Made by a program: the position numbers and the translations under genes. From the NCBI GenBank assembly GCA_964431685.1, contig CAYSLA010000009.1, forward strand, positions 1 to 43,105: a stretch of DNA of 43,105 nt. The letters run 5' to 3'. Positions 8,681 through 17,496 of this stretch are shown piece after piece (position 1 is the first letter of the stretch; each line of letters begins with the position of its first letter). A model generated the notes under the pieces. It was not told the origin of the DNA. It searched no databases and was given only the letters and a program-made list of their open reading frames with translations. The DNA comes from CAYSLA01 sp964431685 (GTDB taxonomy: Bacteria > Armatimonadota > UBA5829).

Positions 8681-8714
8681 AAAAAAACGGAGCAGAAGTT
8701 CCGCCTCCCGCTCC
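8681..8714 (-). terminator. Intrinsic terminator between the CAP-domain gene and coaX
   Basis: On the minus strand a GGAGC / GCTCC stem with an inner GGAG / CTTC helix is followed by G and seven T residues (8687-8681). It sits 38 bp after the stop of the CAP-domain gene and ends only 6 nt before the coaX ATG. It would terminate the upstream gene, or attenuate coaX if transcripts read through. Confidence 0.65.
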
Positions 8715-8751
8715 ATAGTTCGACACCGCTATCAACTATTCCTGCGAATAG

Positions 8752-9270
8752 TCACTTAACTTGTGATAGATATAGCTGGGTCACCCAAAACCGCCCGTCG
8801 TCACTGGTGTAGACTCCTACTCCGATCTCGTTGTAGTCCGGGTCGAGCATGTTCTCCCTGTGTCTCGGGCTTTCCATCAAAGCTCGGTGCCCCCTGTTCG
8901 GATCGGTCATTGAGCAGTAGTAGAGGTTCTCGCCTAGTTTCGCCCAGGTAGGCCGGTGGCCAAACTGGGAGAGATATCTTTTCATTGGGGTCTCGGTTTC
9001 GCTGGCGGGCGAGATGTGGTCAAAATAGTCCTTCTCCGCCATCTCCCGGCTGTGGAGACGGGCAGTCTCTACCAGAGTTGGGTTGATTGAGAGCGTGCTG
9101 AGATTATTGTTCCATCGCTCAGCGTTGACCAGATTCATCATACGCTGTTCCGCCTCCGATAGATTGACTGCCTGCCTGGTAATGGCCGTCGCCGGGGCGG
9201 TGGCCGTCACCGACGGAGAAAAGTTCGCTCCGAGAAGCAGAGAAGCTAGATATAAAGACAGTTTGGTCAT
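8752..9270 (-). CDS. Exported CAP (SCP/PR-1) domain protein
   Basis: 172-residue protein with an N-terminal signal sequence (about residues 1-24, hydrophobic LYLASLLLGANF) and a single CAP domain. Visible are MMNLVNAERWNNNLSTL, the helix LVETARLHSREMAEKDYFDH, GENLYY, and the C-terminal strands NEIGVGVYTSDDGRFWVTQLYL. The conserved His (RLHS, DHIS) and Glu (GENL) of CAP cavities are present. Bacterial YkwD-like members are secreted; their biochemical roles are largely unknown. GGAGGT lies 8 nt before the start. The gene ends before a strong terminator and is divergent from an M48 protease gene, with 228 bp between. In that gap I see only an AT-rich TATATA near 9457 and no confident promoter. 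Confidence 0.88.
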   Translation of the reverse strand: MTKLSLYLASLLLGANFSPSVTATAPATAITRQAVNLSEAEQRMMNLVNAERWNNNLSTLSINPTLVETARLHSREMAEKDYFDHISPASETETPMKRYLSQFGHRPTWAKLGENLYYCSMTDPNRGHRALMESPRHRENMLDPDYNEIGVGVYTSDDGRFWVTQLYLSQVK

Positions 9271-9498
9271 CTGACCTTACCTCCACATTCGGTTCATTCC
9301 ACGTGACGGGAGGCCTGGGGCCTGGTAATGCTACCTGATATTGCGACGAAGGCTCTGGCAGTACGCCCCAGCCAATCACGACTCCTAGTGGTGTGGAACC
9401 AAACCGCACGCGGCTCGTCTGATCTATTGAGAAGGGCTCCTTAGGACGATGGTTCTTATATAGGGGCAGGCCAGTGTGCCTGACCAGAGGGTCCTTTG

Positions 9499-10662
9499 AT
9501 GAATGTTACTGGTAGACGGATACTGTCGTTTTTGTTCGTGGCCGCTTTGGTTGTCGCGGTGTCGACGGCCGCATATTGCGTGCCGGATTCCGACCTGGGC
9601 GAAGCCGAGGTCAAGATGGGCAAAGAGGCAGTCGTTGAAATCAACAAAGCGTACAAGCTTAGCGAGAACGAAGCCGACATCAATCGGGTGCGCGAGATTG
9701 GCAACAAGATTGCGAAGTTTGCCAACGAAATGCACGTGCCAGCCTCCTACGGATCCTCGAAAATCACCCCTTTCGAGTTTGAGTTCTATGTTATAGACAG
9801 CAAGGACGTGAACGCGTTCAGCGTGCCCGGAGGCTTCATCTACGTGATGAAAGGTCTGCTGGACTTCGTTCAGTCCGATCACGAACTCGCCGCGGTACTC
9901 GCCCACGAGATTACCCATAACAGCCATCATCACATGGTCTTTCTTCTCAAGGAACAGGCTAAGCTGAACAACCAGGCCGCGATAGTTCTCCTTGCGGGAC
10001 TTCTTGGCGGGGTGAGGAGCGGAGACCTCAGCAATGTAATGCTCGGAGCCCAGCTCTATCAGATGGCGGTGCTTAACGGTTACAGCATGAATGCCGAGCG
10101 CGACTCCGACCGCGGCGCGATTCACTATGCCATTGCGGCCGGCTACAACCCCGTAGGACTTCTGACATTTCTTGAGAGACTTGCCAAGCGGCCTGAACTC
10201 ATAGAGTATGGCATCTACAGGTCTCACCCCATCGATGCTGAACGTGTCGCGAACGCGAAGAATCTACTCACGGATTTGAACATCAAGATCAACCGCCGCG
10301 AGACCACCAACGCACTCAAGGCTCTGGTCAAAGACGTGGAGACCGAGGGAGTCGTGTTGCCTCAGGTGTTTATTGACGGCAGACTCATCTTCTCTCCCGC
10401 GCCTCGTGCGGACACGACTGCGCAGCAGGTTGCCAGCGAGACCGCTGACAAGATCAACAAGGCTCTGGATTCCGGTATAAACTTCTATGAGCTCAGGGTT
10501 GATCCTATGGGAGGTGGAGTGCTTGCGCGCGCCGAACCCATACTTGTGCCCAACGAGGCTGACGCGGAGCTGATGGGTAAGACTACGGCGCAGATCACGG
10601 CTGATGCCGCGGCTATCCTTCGAAACGTGCTCTGGCAGCAGCTTGTGGGAACAATCCACTAG
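9499..10662 (+). CDS. Exported M48-family metalloprotease
   Basis: 387-residue zinc protease with a signal peptide (RRILSFLFVAALVVAV, cleavage likely near AAYC). The zinc motif HEITH spans residues 136-140, and the third ligand is probably E200 in MNAERDSDRGA, as in M48 peptidases (BepA/YfgC type). No C-terminal TPR is visible. The C-terminal 100 residues instead have a mixed alpha/beta look and are of unknown role. Such enzymes act in envelope protein quality control. The start is ATG 9499, with AGAGGG 7 nt upstream; TTG 9496 directly precedes it and is less likely. It is followed after 69 bp by another exported protein, possibly in one transcript. Confidence 0.9.
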   Translation: MNVTGRRILSFLFVAALVVAVSTAAYCVPDSDLGEAEVKMGKEAVVEINKAYKLSENEADINRVREIGNKIAKFANEMHVPASYGSSKITPFEFEFYVIDSKDVNAFSVPGGFIYVMKGLLDFVQSDHELAAVLAHEITHNSHHHMVFLLKEQAKLNNQAAIVLLAGLLGGVRSGDLSNVMLGAQLYQMAVLNGYSMNAERDSDRGAIHYAIAAGYNPVGLLTFLERLAKRPELIEYGIYRSHPIDAERVANAKNLLTDLNIKINRRETTNALKALVKDVETEGVVLPQVFIDGRLIFSPAPRADTTAQQVASETADKINKALDSGINFYELRVDPMGGGVLARAEPILVPNEADAELMGKTTAQITADAAAILRNVLWQQLVGTIH

Positions 10663-10731
10663 TAGGTTCTGTTGGGCGCGAGAACGGTCCTATCCGTCCG
10701 CGTGATGCCAACAAAGAAAGGGCATTCTGAG

Positions 10732-11955
10732 GTGAAGACTTCCGCTATTGCTCTCGTTTTCGTGAGCTCCACGTTGCTTTTAGGTGTTCCCTGCGCTCGT
10801 GCGAGCTCCGCCGGAGGCGACTCTACGTACTACACCTGGCTTCAAGAATGCCTCAAGGCGCTGAGGCAGGACGTGTCGAAAATGGGCGTTTCGAGCGAAG
10901 CCGCAGCTCGCCGGTTCGTGGTAGATGGATACTCAATAGGCGCGTGGGGTGATCCCGCGTTCGTGAGTGAGTTCTCAGGCAGGGCGGGCGGCCTGATGCC
11001 GGTTGTGTCCATAGATCCCGCGAAAACCGAGAAGACTGTGGTCCTCGCCACCCTCAGTGACAGCACTTTCGAGACTGGTATCAAACAACTTTCTGAGCTC
11101 TCGAAGCGTGATAACTTCGTTGTGCTGTTCGCCAGAAAGACACTCATCGACAAGGCGAAGGCGGCGGGCCTGAGAGTCGACGCAGCGATTGACAACCACG
11201 CGTGCGAGCACAACGGGATCATTGAGATGGATGGCAAGTGGGTGGTACCCACCGAACCGACCGCCAATATCGCCGCACTGTGGACGTGGACTGCGGAGTT
11301 TGTGTCGGCGTGCTCGCGTCTCGGCAAGCTACCAACTGTGTGGCAGTCGATCAGGGTTCCGGGTGCTGCAGACAGAAATCCGCTATACTACGGAATGAAG
11401 TTTTTGGCCGGGGAAACGGCGCCGGTTCGTAAACGGAAGCTGGGGTTGGAGTATCTGGACGGGGTTTCCAAGCTTCTGGCGGACATCCACAAGAATGACG
11501 AGAAGTTCATCCGGAAGGCAGGGGCACTCGCTGCTGAGGCGCGCCGGGCCGGCGCCGGTGTGCACATAGTGTTTCTCGGCCACGCTCTGGAAAGCCAACT
11601 CGGCTGCGACGGCGACCCTGGAATCTTCAAACGCTACACCGGAGGAAGCGTGAGCAAGGACGATTTTGTCCTTGGAGTGGGCTACGACATGCTGGTGAGA
11701 GACCCCACATTCAAGAGCGCGAGAGACGCGGCGCTTGTTTCCGGAGCCAAACGCGCGTGGAGTTTCACATCATACAGCGCCGAGGACGTGAAGAGCGTGC
11801 CGCCTGGCGACATCTACATCGATCAGCGCTGGGCACTGGGTGATGCGATCGTCACAGTGCCCGGATATGACGTGAAGATACTGCCTCCAAGCGGAGTTAT
11901 CGGCGAGTATTTGTTCTGGGCGATCAATGCGGAGGCTTTGCGCCAGGCCCGCTAA
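10732..11955 (+). CDS. Exported two-domain protein with SIS-like halves, function unknown
   Basis: 407 residues from GTG 10732 (GAAAGGG 9 nt upstream), starting with a signal peptide (TSAIALVFVSSTLLLGV, then ARASSAGG). ATG 10705 would add nine residues. The N-terminal half alternates strands and helices (TVVLATLSDSTFETGIKQL, NFVVLFARKTL). The C-terminal half has VHIVFLGHALESQLG, FVLGVGYDML, and an end like sugar-isomerase (SIS/DUF2529) proteins: DIYIDQRWALGDAIVTVPGY then ILPPSGVIGEYLFWA. I infer two degenerate SIS folds. SIS proteins normally act in the cytoplasm, so export is odd. The stop overlaps the leuS stop by 4 bp (convergent). Confidence 0.6.
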   Translation: MKTSAIALVFVSSTLLLGVPCARASSAGGDSTYYTWLQECLKALRQDVSKMGVSSEAAARRFVVDGYSIGAWGDPAFVSEFSGRAGGLMPVVSIDPAKTEKTVVLATLSDSTFETGIKQLSELSKRDNFVVLFARKTLIDKAKAAGLRVDAAIDNHACEHNGIIEMDGKWVVPTEPTANIAALWTWTAEFVSACSRLGKLPTVWQSIRVPGAADRNPLYYGMKFLAGETAPVRKRKLGLEYLDGVSKLLADIHKNDEKFIRKAGALAAEARRAGAGVHIVFLGHALESQLGCDGDPGIFKRYTGGSVSKDDFVLGVGYDMLVRDPTFKSARDAALVSGAKRAWSFTSYSAEDVKSVPPGDIYIDQRWALGDAIVTVPGYDVKILPPSGVIGEYLFWAINAEALRQAR

Positions 11956-14612
11956 CGAACTACCAGATTCACCAGTCTTCCCTTGACGGCGATCACTTTG
12001 ACCACCGTCTTTCCCTGGAGCTCAGTTGCTATTCGCTCGGAGTCCATCGCTATCTTCTCGAGCGTCTTCTCGTCCGCGTCGGCAGGCACTACAAGCCGGT
12101 CACGCACTTTTCCGTTGATCTGAAGCACAATCTCCACTGAATCCTCGCGTGCGACCTCGGGGTCCGACTCAGGCCAGGAAGCGTCGAGCGTGAAGCCTTG
12201 CATGCCCAAGGCATCCCAGAGTTCGTCGGCGATGTGCGGCGCGATGGGTGAGAGCATAAGGACAAGACTCTCCACTGCCTCGCTCATCACAGCAGACCGG
12301 GCCGCTTCCGCGCCGTGTTCTGAGCTGGGCCGAAGGGTCTGCGCGAATGAGGTCATCTCGTTGCTAAGCTCCATAAGAGCGGCGACTGCTGTGTTGAACC
12401 GGAAACCCTCGATATCCACCGACACCTTGGCTGTCGTCTGGTGCGTCTTCCGGCGCAGCGACTTAGCTTTGTCATCCGCAGCGGCCTCATCGTTGACGCG
12501 TGTTCGCCAGTCGGTGTCGAACCGCTCAACGAAGTCGGTTACCAGACGCCAGATTCGGCCCATAAACCTGTATGCGCCGTTGACGCCCTCATCGCTCCAC
12601 TGCACCGCCTCTTCAAACGGCGCCACAAAAAGCTCGTAGGTGCGGAGAGCGTCCGCGCCGAACTTCTCAGCCATTGCGTCCGGTGTCACGACATTGCGCT
12701 TAGACTTGCTCATCTTCACGAACTTGTAGATGATCTTGTCCTTCGGGTAGTCGCCTACTTCTTCAGGGAACAGGGGGATCAGATCGTGAGATTCGTCTTC
12801 GTCACTCTCACTATCAGTTGTCTCGCCCATCTCCATAGTCCTGTGCGGAGTGTTGGCAAGCACCATCCCCTGGTTCATCAGTCGGGCAAACGGCTCCGTA
12901 AACGGCACCAGGCCTTCATCGTGGAGTACCTTTGTCCAGAACCGTGCGTACAGAAGATGCATTACCGCGTGCTCCGCACCGCCAACATACAGGTCAACAG
13001 GTAGCCAGTAGGCCGCAAGCTGTTGGTCAAATGCGGCGGTATCCAGATGCGGGCTCGCGAAGCGCAGGAAATACCAACTGGAACATGCAAAGCCGCCCAT
13101 AGTATCTGTCTCTCGCTTTGCCTGCTGGTTGCAGCGCGGGCACATAACGTCAACGAAATCGCCAATTGCAGCCAGTGGAGATTCGCCGGAGGGGCTGGGT
13201 TTGTAGTTCTCGACATCCGGCAGCAGCACCGGCAAATCCTTGTCCGGCACCGGAACCTCACCGCAGCTTGGGCAGTGAATGATGGGAATTGGCGCTCCCC
13301 AGTATCTCTGCCGGCTGATGAGCCAGTCGCGAAGCTTGTGGTTGACGGCGAACTTGCCCTTGCCCAGTTCCTGCAGCCAGGCGGTGACGTCCTTCTTGGC
13401 GTGCGAGCCTCGAGTCCCGGAAAATATCCCCGAGTTTATCATGTCCCCGTATTCGGAGTGAAAAGTGTTGCCGCCCCAGTCTTCGGCTGGGTCCGGAACG
13501 TAGTCCGCTGGCGCGTTGGGGTTTCGTATCACGGGCACTATCGCTATGCCGAACTTGCGAGCGAAGGCAAAGTCGCGTTCGTCGTGAGCGGGAACAGCCA
13601 TGATCGCGCCAGTTCCATAGCCCATCATTACGTAGTCGGCAATCCAGATTGGTATCTTCTCGTCATTGACCGGGTTTGTTGCATAGGCTCCTATGAATAC
13701 TCCGGTCTTTTCCTTCTCTGTCGATTGTCTTTCGATGGCGCTCTGGCGCTGCGCCAGCTTGCGATACTCGTCAACCTCGGCGGCTTTCTCAGGCGCCGTA
13801 AGCTTCTCCACCAGAGTATGCTCTGGAGCGAGGACCATAAACGTCGCGCCCCACAGAGTGTCCGGACGGGTCGTATACACAACTATCTCGTCGCCGCGCT
13901 CAGAGTGGAACGTGACCTCCGCGCCCTCGCTGCGTCCAATCCAGTTCTTCTGCATCAGCTTTATCGACTCCGGCCAGTCGATAGTATCCAAATCATCGAT
14001 GAGGCGATCCGCGTAGTCGGTTATCTTGAAGAACCATTGCGGAAGGTCCTTCTTCTCAATGAACGAGCTACATCGCCAGCACTTTCCGTCCTTCACTTCT
14101 TCGTTGGCCAGCACTGTCGAGCAGGATGGGCACCAGTTGGCCGGGGCGAACGACCGATACGCCAGGCCGCGTTTGTAGAGGAGAAGGAATATCCACTGCG
14201 TCCACTTGTAGTAGTCAGGGCTGCTGGAGTTGATTTCGCGTGACCAGTCGTAACCGATGCCGATCAGGTCCATCTGTCGCTTGTACGTCTCGATGTACTT
14301 CGGAACAGTCTCCTTGGGATGGCTGTTTTGTTTGATCGCCTCATTCTCTGCAGGAAGCCCGAACGCGTCCCATCCCATCGGATGCAACACATTGAAGCCT
14401 TTCATGCGCTTGTAGCGGCAGGCTACGTCGGTAGGCACGTAGTTCCGGCAGTGACCTACGGACAGCCCCGCCCCGCTGGGGTAGGGAAAGAAGTCCAGTC
14501 CATAGAACTTGGGCTTGTCCGTGGAGTCGTCAATCCGGAAGATATCGGCATCTTTCCATAGCTTCTGCCACTTGGCTTCAATTGCAGCGAAATTATACTT
14601 ACTGTCAGCCAT
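11952..14612 (-). CDS. leuS: Leucyl-tRNA synthetase
   Basis: 886-residue class I synthetase charging tRNA-Leu. Seen: the HIGH-type motif as SVGH in FPYPSGAGLSVGHCRNY, a zinc-knuckle pair (NWCPSC ... GKCWRC), the CP1 editing domain with TRPDTLWGATFMVLAPEH, and the KMSKS loop (FVKMSKSKRNVV). The C-terminal anticodon and peripheral region ends VVKVIAVKGRLVNLVV. Length is standard. A short insertion rich in acidic residues (TTDSESDEDESHD) precedes the KMSKS region. The start is ATG 14612, with AAGGA 11 nt upstream inside a short upstream ORF that ends 7 nt before it, so translation may be coupled. A T-box was looked for and not found. Confidence 0.97.
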   Translation of the reverse strand: MADSKYNFAAIEAKWQKLWKDADIFRIDDSTDKPKFYGLDFFPYPSGAGLSVGHCRNYVPTDVACRYKRMKGFNVLHPMGWDAFGLPAENEAIKQNSHPKETVPKYIETYKRQMDLIGIGYDWSREINSSSPDYYKWTQWIFLLLYKRGLAYRSFAPANWCPSCSTVLANEEVKDGKCWRCSSFIEKKDLPQWFFKITDYADRLIDDLDTIDWPESIKLMQKNWIGRSEGAEVTFHSERGDEIVVYTTRPDTLWGATFMVLAPEHTLVEKLTAPEKAAEVDEYRKLAQRQSAIERQSTEKEKTGVFIGAYATNPVNDEKIPIWIADYVMMGYGTGAIMAVPAHDERDFAFARKFGIAIVPVIRNPNAPADYVPDPAEDWGGNTFHSEYGDMINSGIFSGTRGSHAKKDVTAWLQELGKGKFAVNHKLRDWLISRQRYWGAPIPIIHCPSCGEVPVPDKDLPVLLPDVENYKPSPSGESPLAAIGDFVDVMCPRCNQQAKRETDTMGGFACSSWYFLRFASPHLDTAAFDQQLAAYWLPVDLYVGGAEHAVMHLLYARFWTKVLHDEGLVPFTEPFARLMNQGMVLANTPHRTMEMGETTDSESDEDESHDLIPLFPEEVGDYPKDKIIYKFVKMSKSKRNVVTPDAMAEKFGADALRTYELFVAPFEEAVQWSDEGVNGAYRFMGRIWRLVTDFVERFDTDWRTRVNDEAAADDKAKSLRRKTHQTTAKVSVDIEGFRFNTAVAALMELSNEMTSFAQTLRPSSEHGAEAARSAVMSEAVESLVLMLSPIAPHIADELWDALGMQGFTLDASWPESDPEVAREDSVEIVLQINGKVRDRLVVPADADEKTLEKIAMDSERIATELQGKTVVKVIAVKGRLVNLVVR

Positions 14613-14619
14613 CCGTCTA

Positions 14620-14718
14620 TTAGTCCTTGGTTGAGTATGTCTCGTCTTGAGCCGTGTTCAGAAGAATCGCCGTGTTTCCGTCGGCCCGCGCACTGCCGTT
14701 AACCGCCAACACCCTCAT
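14620..14718 (-). pseudogene. 32-codon ORF: stump of a flavodoxin-like/NADPH-FMN reductase gene, or leuS leader
   Basis: The ORF encodes MRVLAVNGSARADGNTAILL followed by 12 unrelated residues. The first 20 match the FMN-phosphate loop that begins NADPH-dependent FMN reductases and iron-sulfur flavoproteins (K-x-L-x-x-x-GS-x-R-x-x-GNT). The rest of such a protein (normally about 180 residues) is absent. The ORF has its own ribosome site (AGGGAG, 7 nt spacing) and a promoter upstream, and its TAA lies 7 nt before the leuS ATG. It may be the remnant of a deleted gene whose promoter now drives leuS, or a coupled leader peptide. It is too short to be a functional flavoprotein. Confidence 0.6.
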
Positions 14719-14759
14719 ACTGCCACTCCCTATTGTCCACTTCTCTACGATTCAGGCAT

Positions 14760-14789
14760 AGAATATCACAAAATGGCTATCTATAACAA
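14760..14789 (-). promoter_or_regulatory. Putative sigma-70-type promoter for the leader ORF and leuS
   Basis: On the minus strand TTGTTA (14789-14784) is followed after 18 bp by TATTCT (14765-14760). The expected start near 14753 gives a 35-nt leader to the short ORF ATG at 14718, which has a ribosome site. The stretch between here and 14974 holds no other feature I can support. Confidence 0.45.
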
Positions 14790-14974
14790 GACTGACACGG
14801 TTCGCAGGAACCCCGTGGCGGGACTGTCTTTCGTCCGAAATGTGCTGCTCAGAGTAATCCTGCAAGCGGACAGGCACCGCCGTGTAGGTGTTTTTCCGAG
14901 GAATCGCCCCCACCGGCGAAGGAAACAGTGGCGTCAACGTCAAAGATATAGAGTGGGAATCGGAGGTGACAACA

Positions 14975-15931
14975 ATGAGACCGTATCACTTGCCTGGGCT
15001 GCTGATCGTGATTACGCTGCTGGCGTGCGGTGCATGGGGACAGGCTTTGCCGGGCATGAAGCGCGATCTGACGTACAAAGCAGGAGACGGGTTCGTGGAT
15101 GTGCTCAAAGGCGATGTCACCATTGCCAGGTACGTTTACAAAGATGTGCAAGTGCCGTTTGTCTATCCGCTATCCGCCACCGGCGGCCCGTCTATCACCA
15201 TGGACTGCGGCAGCAAGGATCTTGCGAAGGATGAACTGTCCAGGTTATGTGACAGCCCCGCGAGCCGTTCGTTCTGGGTTGGCCTCGGCAAGATTGGCGG
15301 AGTGGACTTCTGGAACCCCGGCAGCAGGAATGGACGTGTTGTGCAGACCGATCTGGCGTTTGACTCCGTCACTCCGGACTACTGGAACATTCACGCTAAC
15401 TATGAGTACCGCAACGCCAGGGGCAAGAAGATATGCTCCGAGGAGCGCAGATACGCTTTCCATTCGTATGAGGGCGGGATTCTGGTCTCGCTTGCAGTGA
15501 TCATCAGCGCGGACGTCTCTGATCTGACCTACTCTGACTCCGCCGATGGATTCGTAGGCGTGAAGATGGTGCCCGGCAAACCAGTGATCACCAACAGCGA
15601 AGGCCGGACGGGTATGGCGTGTCGCGGCCAGCGGGCCACCTGGGTGGACTACACCGTCGAAATGGAAGACCGGAAGTGCGGAATAACGATGTTTGACCTG
15701 CCGATCAATCCCAACTATCCTGCTTTCTGGAACGTATCCGAGAAGGGCCTCCTGGCAGCGAATCCTTTTGGCGGCTTCGCCCTGACGGGAGACGCTAAGA
15801 ATGATTCAACACTCAAGGTCGATCTTGGTGGGACCTTGTTATTTGCGTACGTTCTATATCTCCACGAAGGCGCCGTAAACCCGAAAGTGGTCAACGGGAT
15901 TGCAGAAGGAATTGCGCAGATGGGCAAATGA
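14975..15931 (+). CDS. Exported DUF6807 / 'PmoA-like' family protein
   Basis: 318 residues from ATG 14975, which has a textbook GGAGGTGA 5 nt upstream. A signal peptide (LPGLLIVITLLACGAWGQ) is followed by a beta-rich domain: DVTIARYVYKDVQVPFVYPL, GPSITMD, SFWVGLGKIGGVDFW and a G-RVVQTDLAFD segment. This resembles the DUF6807 family, which databases also label methane oxygenase PmoA although it is unrelated to methane oxidation. Those proteins usually carry a paired His before R-S-L-x-x; here it reads SPASRSFWVGL, so a likely metal or sugar site is lost. Family members often sit in carbohydrate loci. Followed after 95 bp by a PHP protein. Confidence 0.7.
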   Translation: MRPYHLPGLLIVITLLACGAWGQALPGMKRDLTYKAGDGFVDVLKGDVTIARYVYKDVQVPFVYPLSATGGPSITMDCGSKDLAKDELSRLCDSPASRSFWVGLGKIGGVDFWNPGSRNGRVVQTDLAFDSVTPDYWNIHANYEYRNARGKKICSEERRYAFHSYEGGILVSLAVIISADVSDLTYSDSADGFVGVKMVPGKPVITNSEGRTGMACRGQRATWVDYTVEMEDRKCGITMFDLPINPNYPAFWNVSEKGLLAANPFGGFALTGDAKNDSTLKVDLGGTLLFAYVLYLHEGAVNPKVVNGIAEGIAQMGK

Positions 15932-16026
15932 GTCGGGTCTATCGAGGCGGCGTTGTCGAGCTGCGGCACTCTGGTTGTGCCCGGCAGAGTCCTGAAAAAC
16001 GAAAATCTAACTAAAGAGGAATTGCT

Positions 16027-17403
16027 ATGTCCCGTGAGAATATTGGCTCCGTGTCTGTAGATGAACTGGAGGATCGGCTCCTTAGTTTCGACGCCGATGT
16101 CAGAAGTGACGCACTGCGAGAACTGGCGGCCAGGGCGGACTCCGGAGAGATTGCTGTGCCCGCGTCCAAACCTGAGGTCAATCTGCATCTGCATACGTTC
16201 TTCAGCTTCAATGCTAACCGCTGGTCACCCAGCCGGATTGTCTGGGAGGCGAAGAAACACGGTTTGTCTGTGGTTGGTGGAGTTGACTTTGACGTGCTCG
16301 ACGGAATGGACGAGTTTCTTGCATCGGGCGAGATGTTGAATGTTCCTGCGACTTTTGCCGTTGAGACGAGGGTCTTTATGGGCGAGTACGCCGATCTGGT
16401 CACCAACTCCCCAAACGAACCTGGTATCAGCTACTACATGAGCGCTGGCTGCTATCGACATCCTGACGCAGGCTCTTACTCCGCTCAGATACTGAAGTCC
16501 ATGCGCGATATGGCCGCGAAGCGCAACATGCAGGTTATGGAGCGAGTCAACGCACACCTGCAAACGGTGCAAATCGACTACGGCAAGGACGTCCTGCCTC
16601 TGACCCCGTCCGGGAATGCCACCGAACGTCACATGCTCGCGGCCTATGATGCCAAGGCCAGAGAAGTATATCCAGGCGACGCCGCGCTTGCTGAGTTCTG
16701 GGCACAGGGCCTGGGAATGTCAACTTACGACGCGTCCGTCATAGTAAATGACACTCCCAGGTTCCACGAAAGGATGCGGTCCGCGCTCATGAAGTACGGT
16801 GGAGTAGGGTATGTGAAGCCGGAGTCTGATTCGTTCCCGTCACTGGAGACCGTGGTGGAAATGACTCGAGGCATGGGCGCTCTGCCTTCTCCGACCTGGC
16901 TCGATGGCGTCTTCCCAGGGGAAAGTGATACTGCTTCCCTGCTTGAATATCACATAGCTAAGGGCGCGCTCACGGTAAACATCGTCCCTGACCGCAACTG
17001 GAACATCAAGGACAAGTCGGAGCGCGAGATGAAAGTCGCCAATCTGGGCAAACTCGTTGAGGCGTCCCGGAAGCTCGACTTGCCAATCGGAGCCGGCACC
17101 GAGATGAACAAAGCAGGCTTGAAGTTCGTTGACGACTTTTCGGCGCCTGAGCTCCAGCCGTTCGTTCAAGACTTGCTTGACGGCGCACATTTCACGTGGG
17201 GCCATACGGTGCTCGGGAGCCTGGGTAGTGCGGGCGCAGGCAGCGAGTGGTGCCAGGCGCACTTTGGCAATGATAGACGCAAGATGAACGCATTCTACAC
17301 TGAGGTCGGCAGACGCACTGACCAGCGCAACGCACGATCCCCGCTGGCCGGCATTGATTTGTCCAACGCTGCGCCTGCAGATATTCTGGCAAAGCTTGGA
17401 TAG
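16027..17403 (+). CDS. PHP-domain protein with altered metal-site motif
   Basis: 458-residue cytoplasmic protein; a short acidic N-terminal helix region precedes a PHP fold. Motif I is canonical (NLHLHTFFSFN, H54 and H56), but the second motif, usually DH, reads GGVDFDVLDG (D87-F88-D89), so one His ligand is missing. Later parts with possible metal ligands are MERVNAHLQ, GAGTEMNKAG and FTWGHTVLGS. It could be a divergent phosphoesterase with a smaller metal centre or a non-catalytic homologue; I do not know its substrate. The start has AGAGGA upstream. It follows the DUF6807-like gene and converges on hydE. Confidence 0.72.
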   Translation: MSRENIGSVSVDELEDRLLSFDADVRSDALRELAARADSGEIAVPASKPEVNLHLHTFFSFNANRWSPSRIVWEAKKHGLSVVGGVDFDVLDGMDEFLASGEMLNVPATFAVETRVFMGEYADLVTNSPNEPGISYYMSAGCYRHPDAGSYSAQILKSMRDMAAKRNMQVMERVNAHLQTVQIDYGKDVLPLTPSGNATERHMLAAYDAKAREVYPGDAALAEFWAQGLGMSTYDASVIVNDTPRFHERMRSALMKYGGVGYVKPESDSFPSLETVVEMTRGMGALPSPTWLDGVFPGESDTASLLEYHIAKGALTVNIVPDRNWNIKDKSEREMKVANLGKLVEASRKLDLPIGAGTEMNKAGLKFVDDFSAPELQPFVQDLLDGAHFTWGHTVLGSLGSAGAGSEWCQAHFGNDRRKMNAFYTEVGRRTDQRNARSPLAGIDLSNAAPADILAKLG

Positions 17404-17418
17404 AACGTCAATCAACGG

Positions 17419-17473
17419 ACACGGTCAAATGGACAACAGGGCTCCCCGTAGTCTAATATGTCCGTGACCGTGT
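17419..17473. terminator. Candidate two-way hairpin between convergent genes
   Basis: ACACGGTCA (17419-17427) pairs with TGACCGTGT (17465-17473), and inside it GGACA (17431-17435) pairs with TGTCC (17459-17463). Position between the PHP gene and hydE, which converge, suggests a bidirectional terminator, but neither side has a T-run, so this is tentative. Confidence 0.35.
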
Positions 17474-17496
17474 TCCGGAGACAGTGCAGCCCAAGA

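Noticed and set aside
8675..8716. coaX start at 8716
   Set aside because: The 14 added residues are encoded by the terminator hairpin and are unlike the family, which starts at MLLTIDVGN; kept only as an alternative.
13023..14243. 406-codon open frame on the plus strand
   Set aside because: It lies antisense to leuS, has no family motifs or ribosome site, and is explained by the codon bias of leuS.
14640..14974. Possible T-box leader for leuS
   Set aside because: An AGGGTG stretch is present but it belongs to the short ORF; no T-box core (AGGGTGGNACCGCG) or specifier stem is seen.
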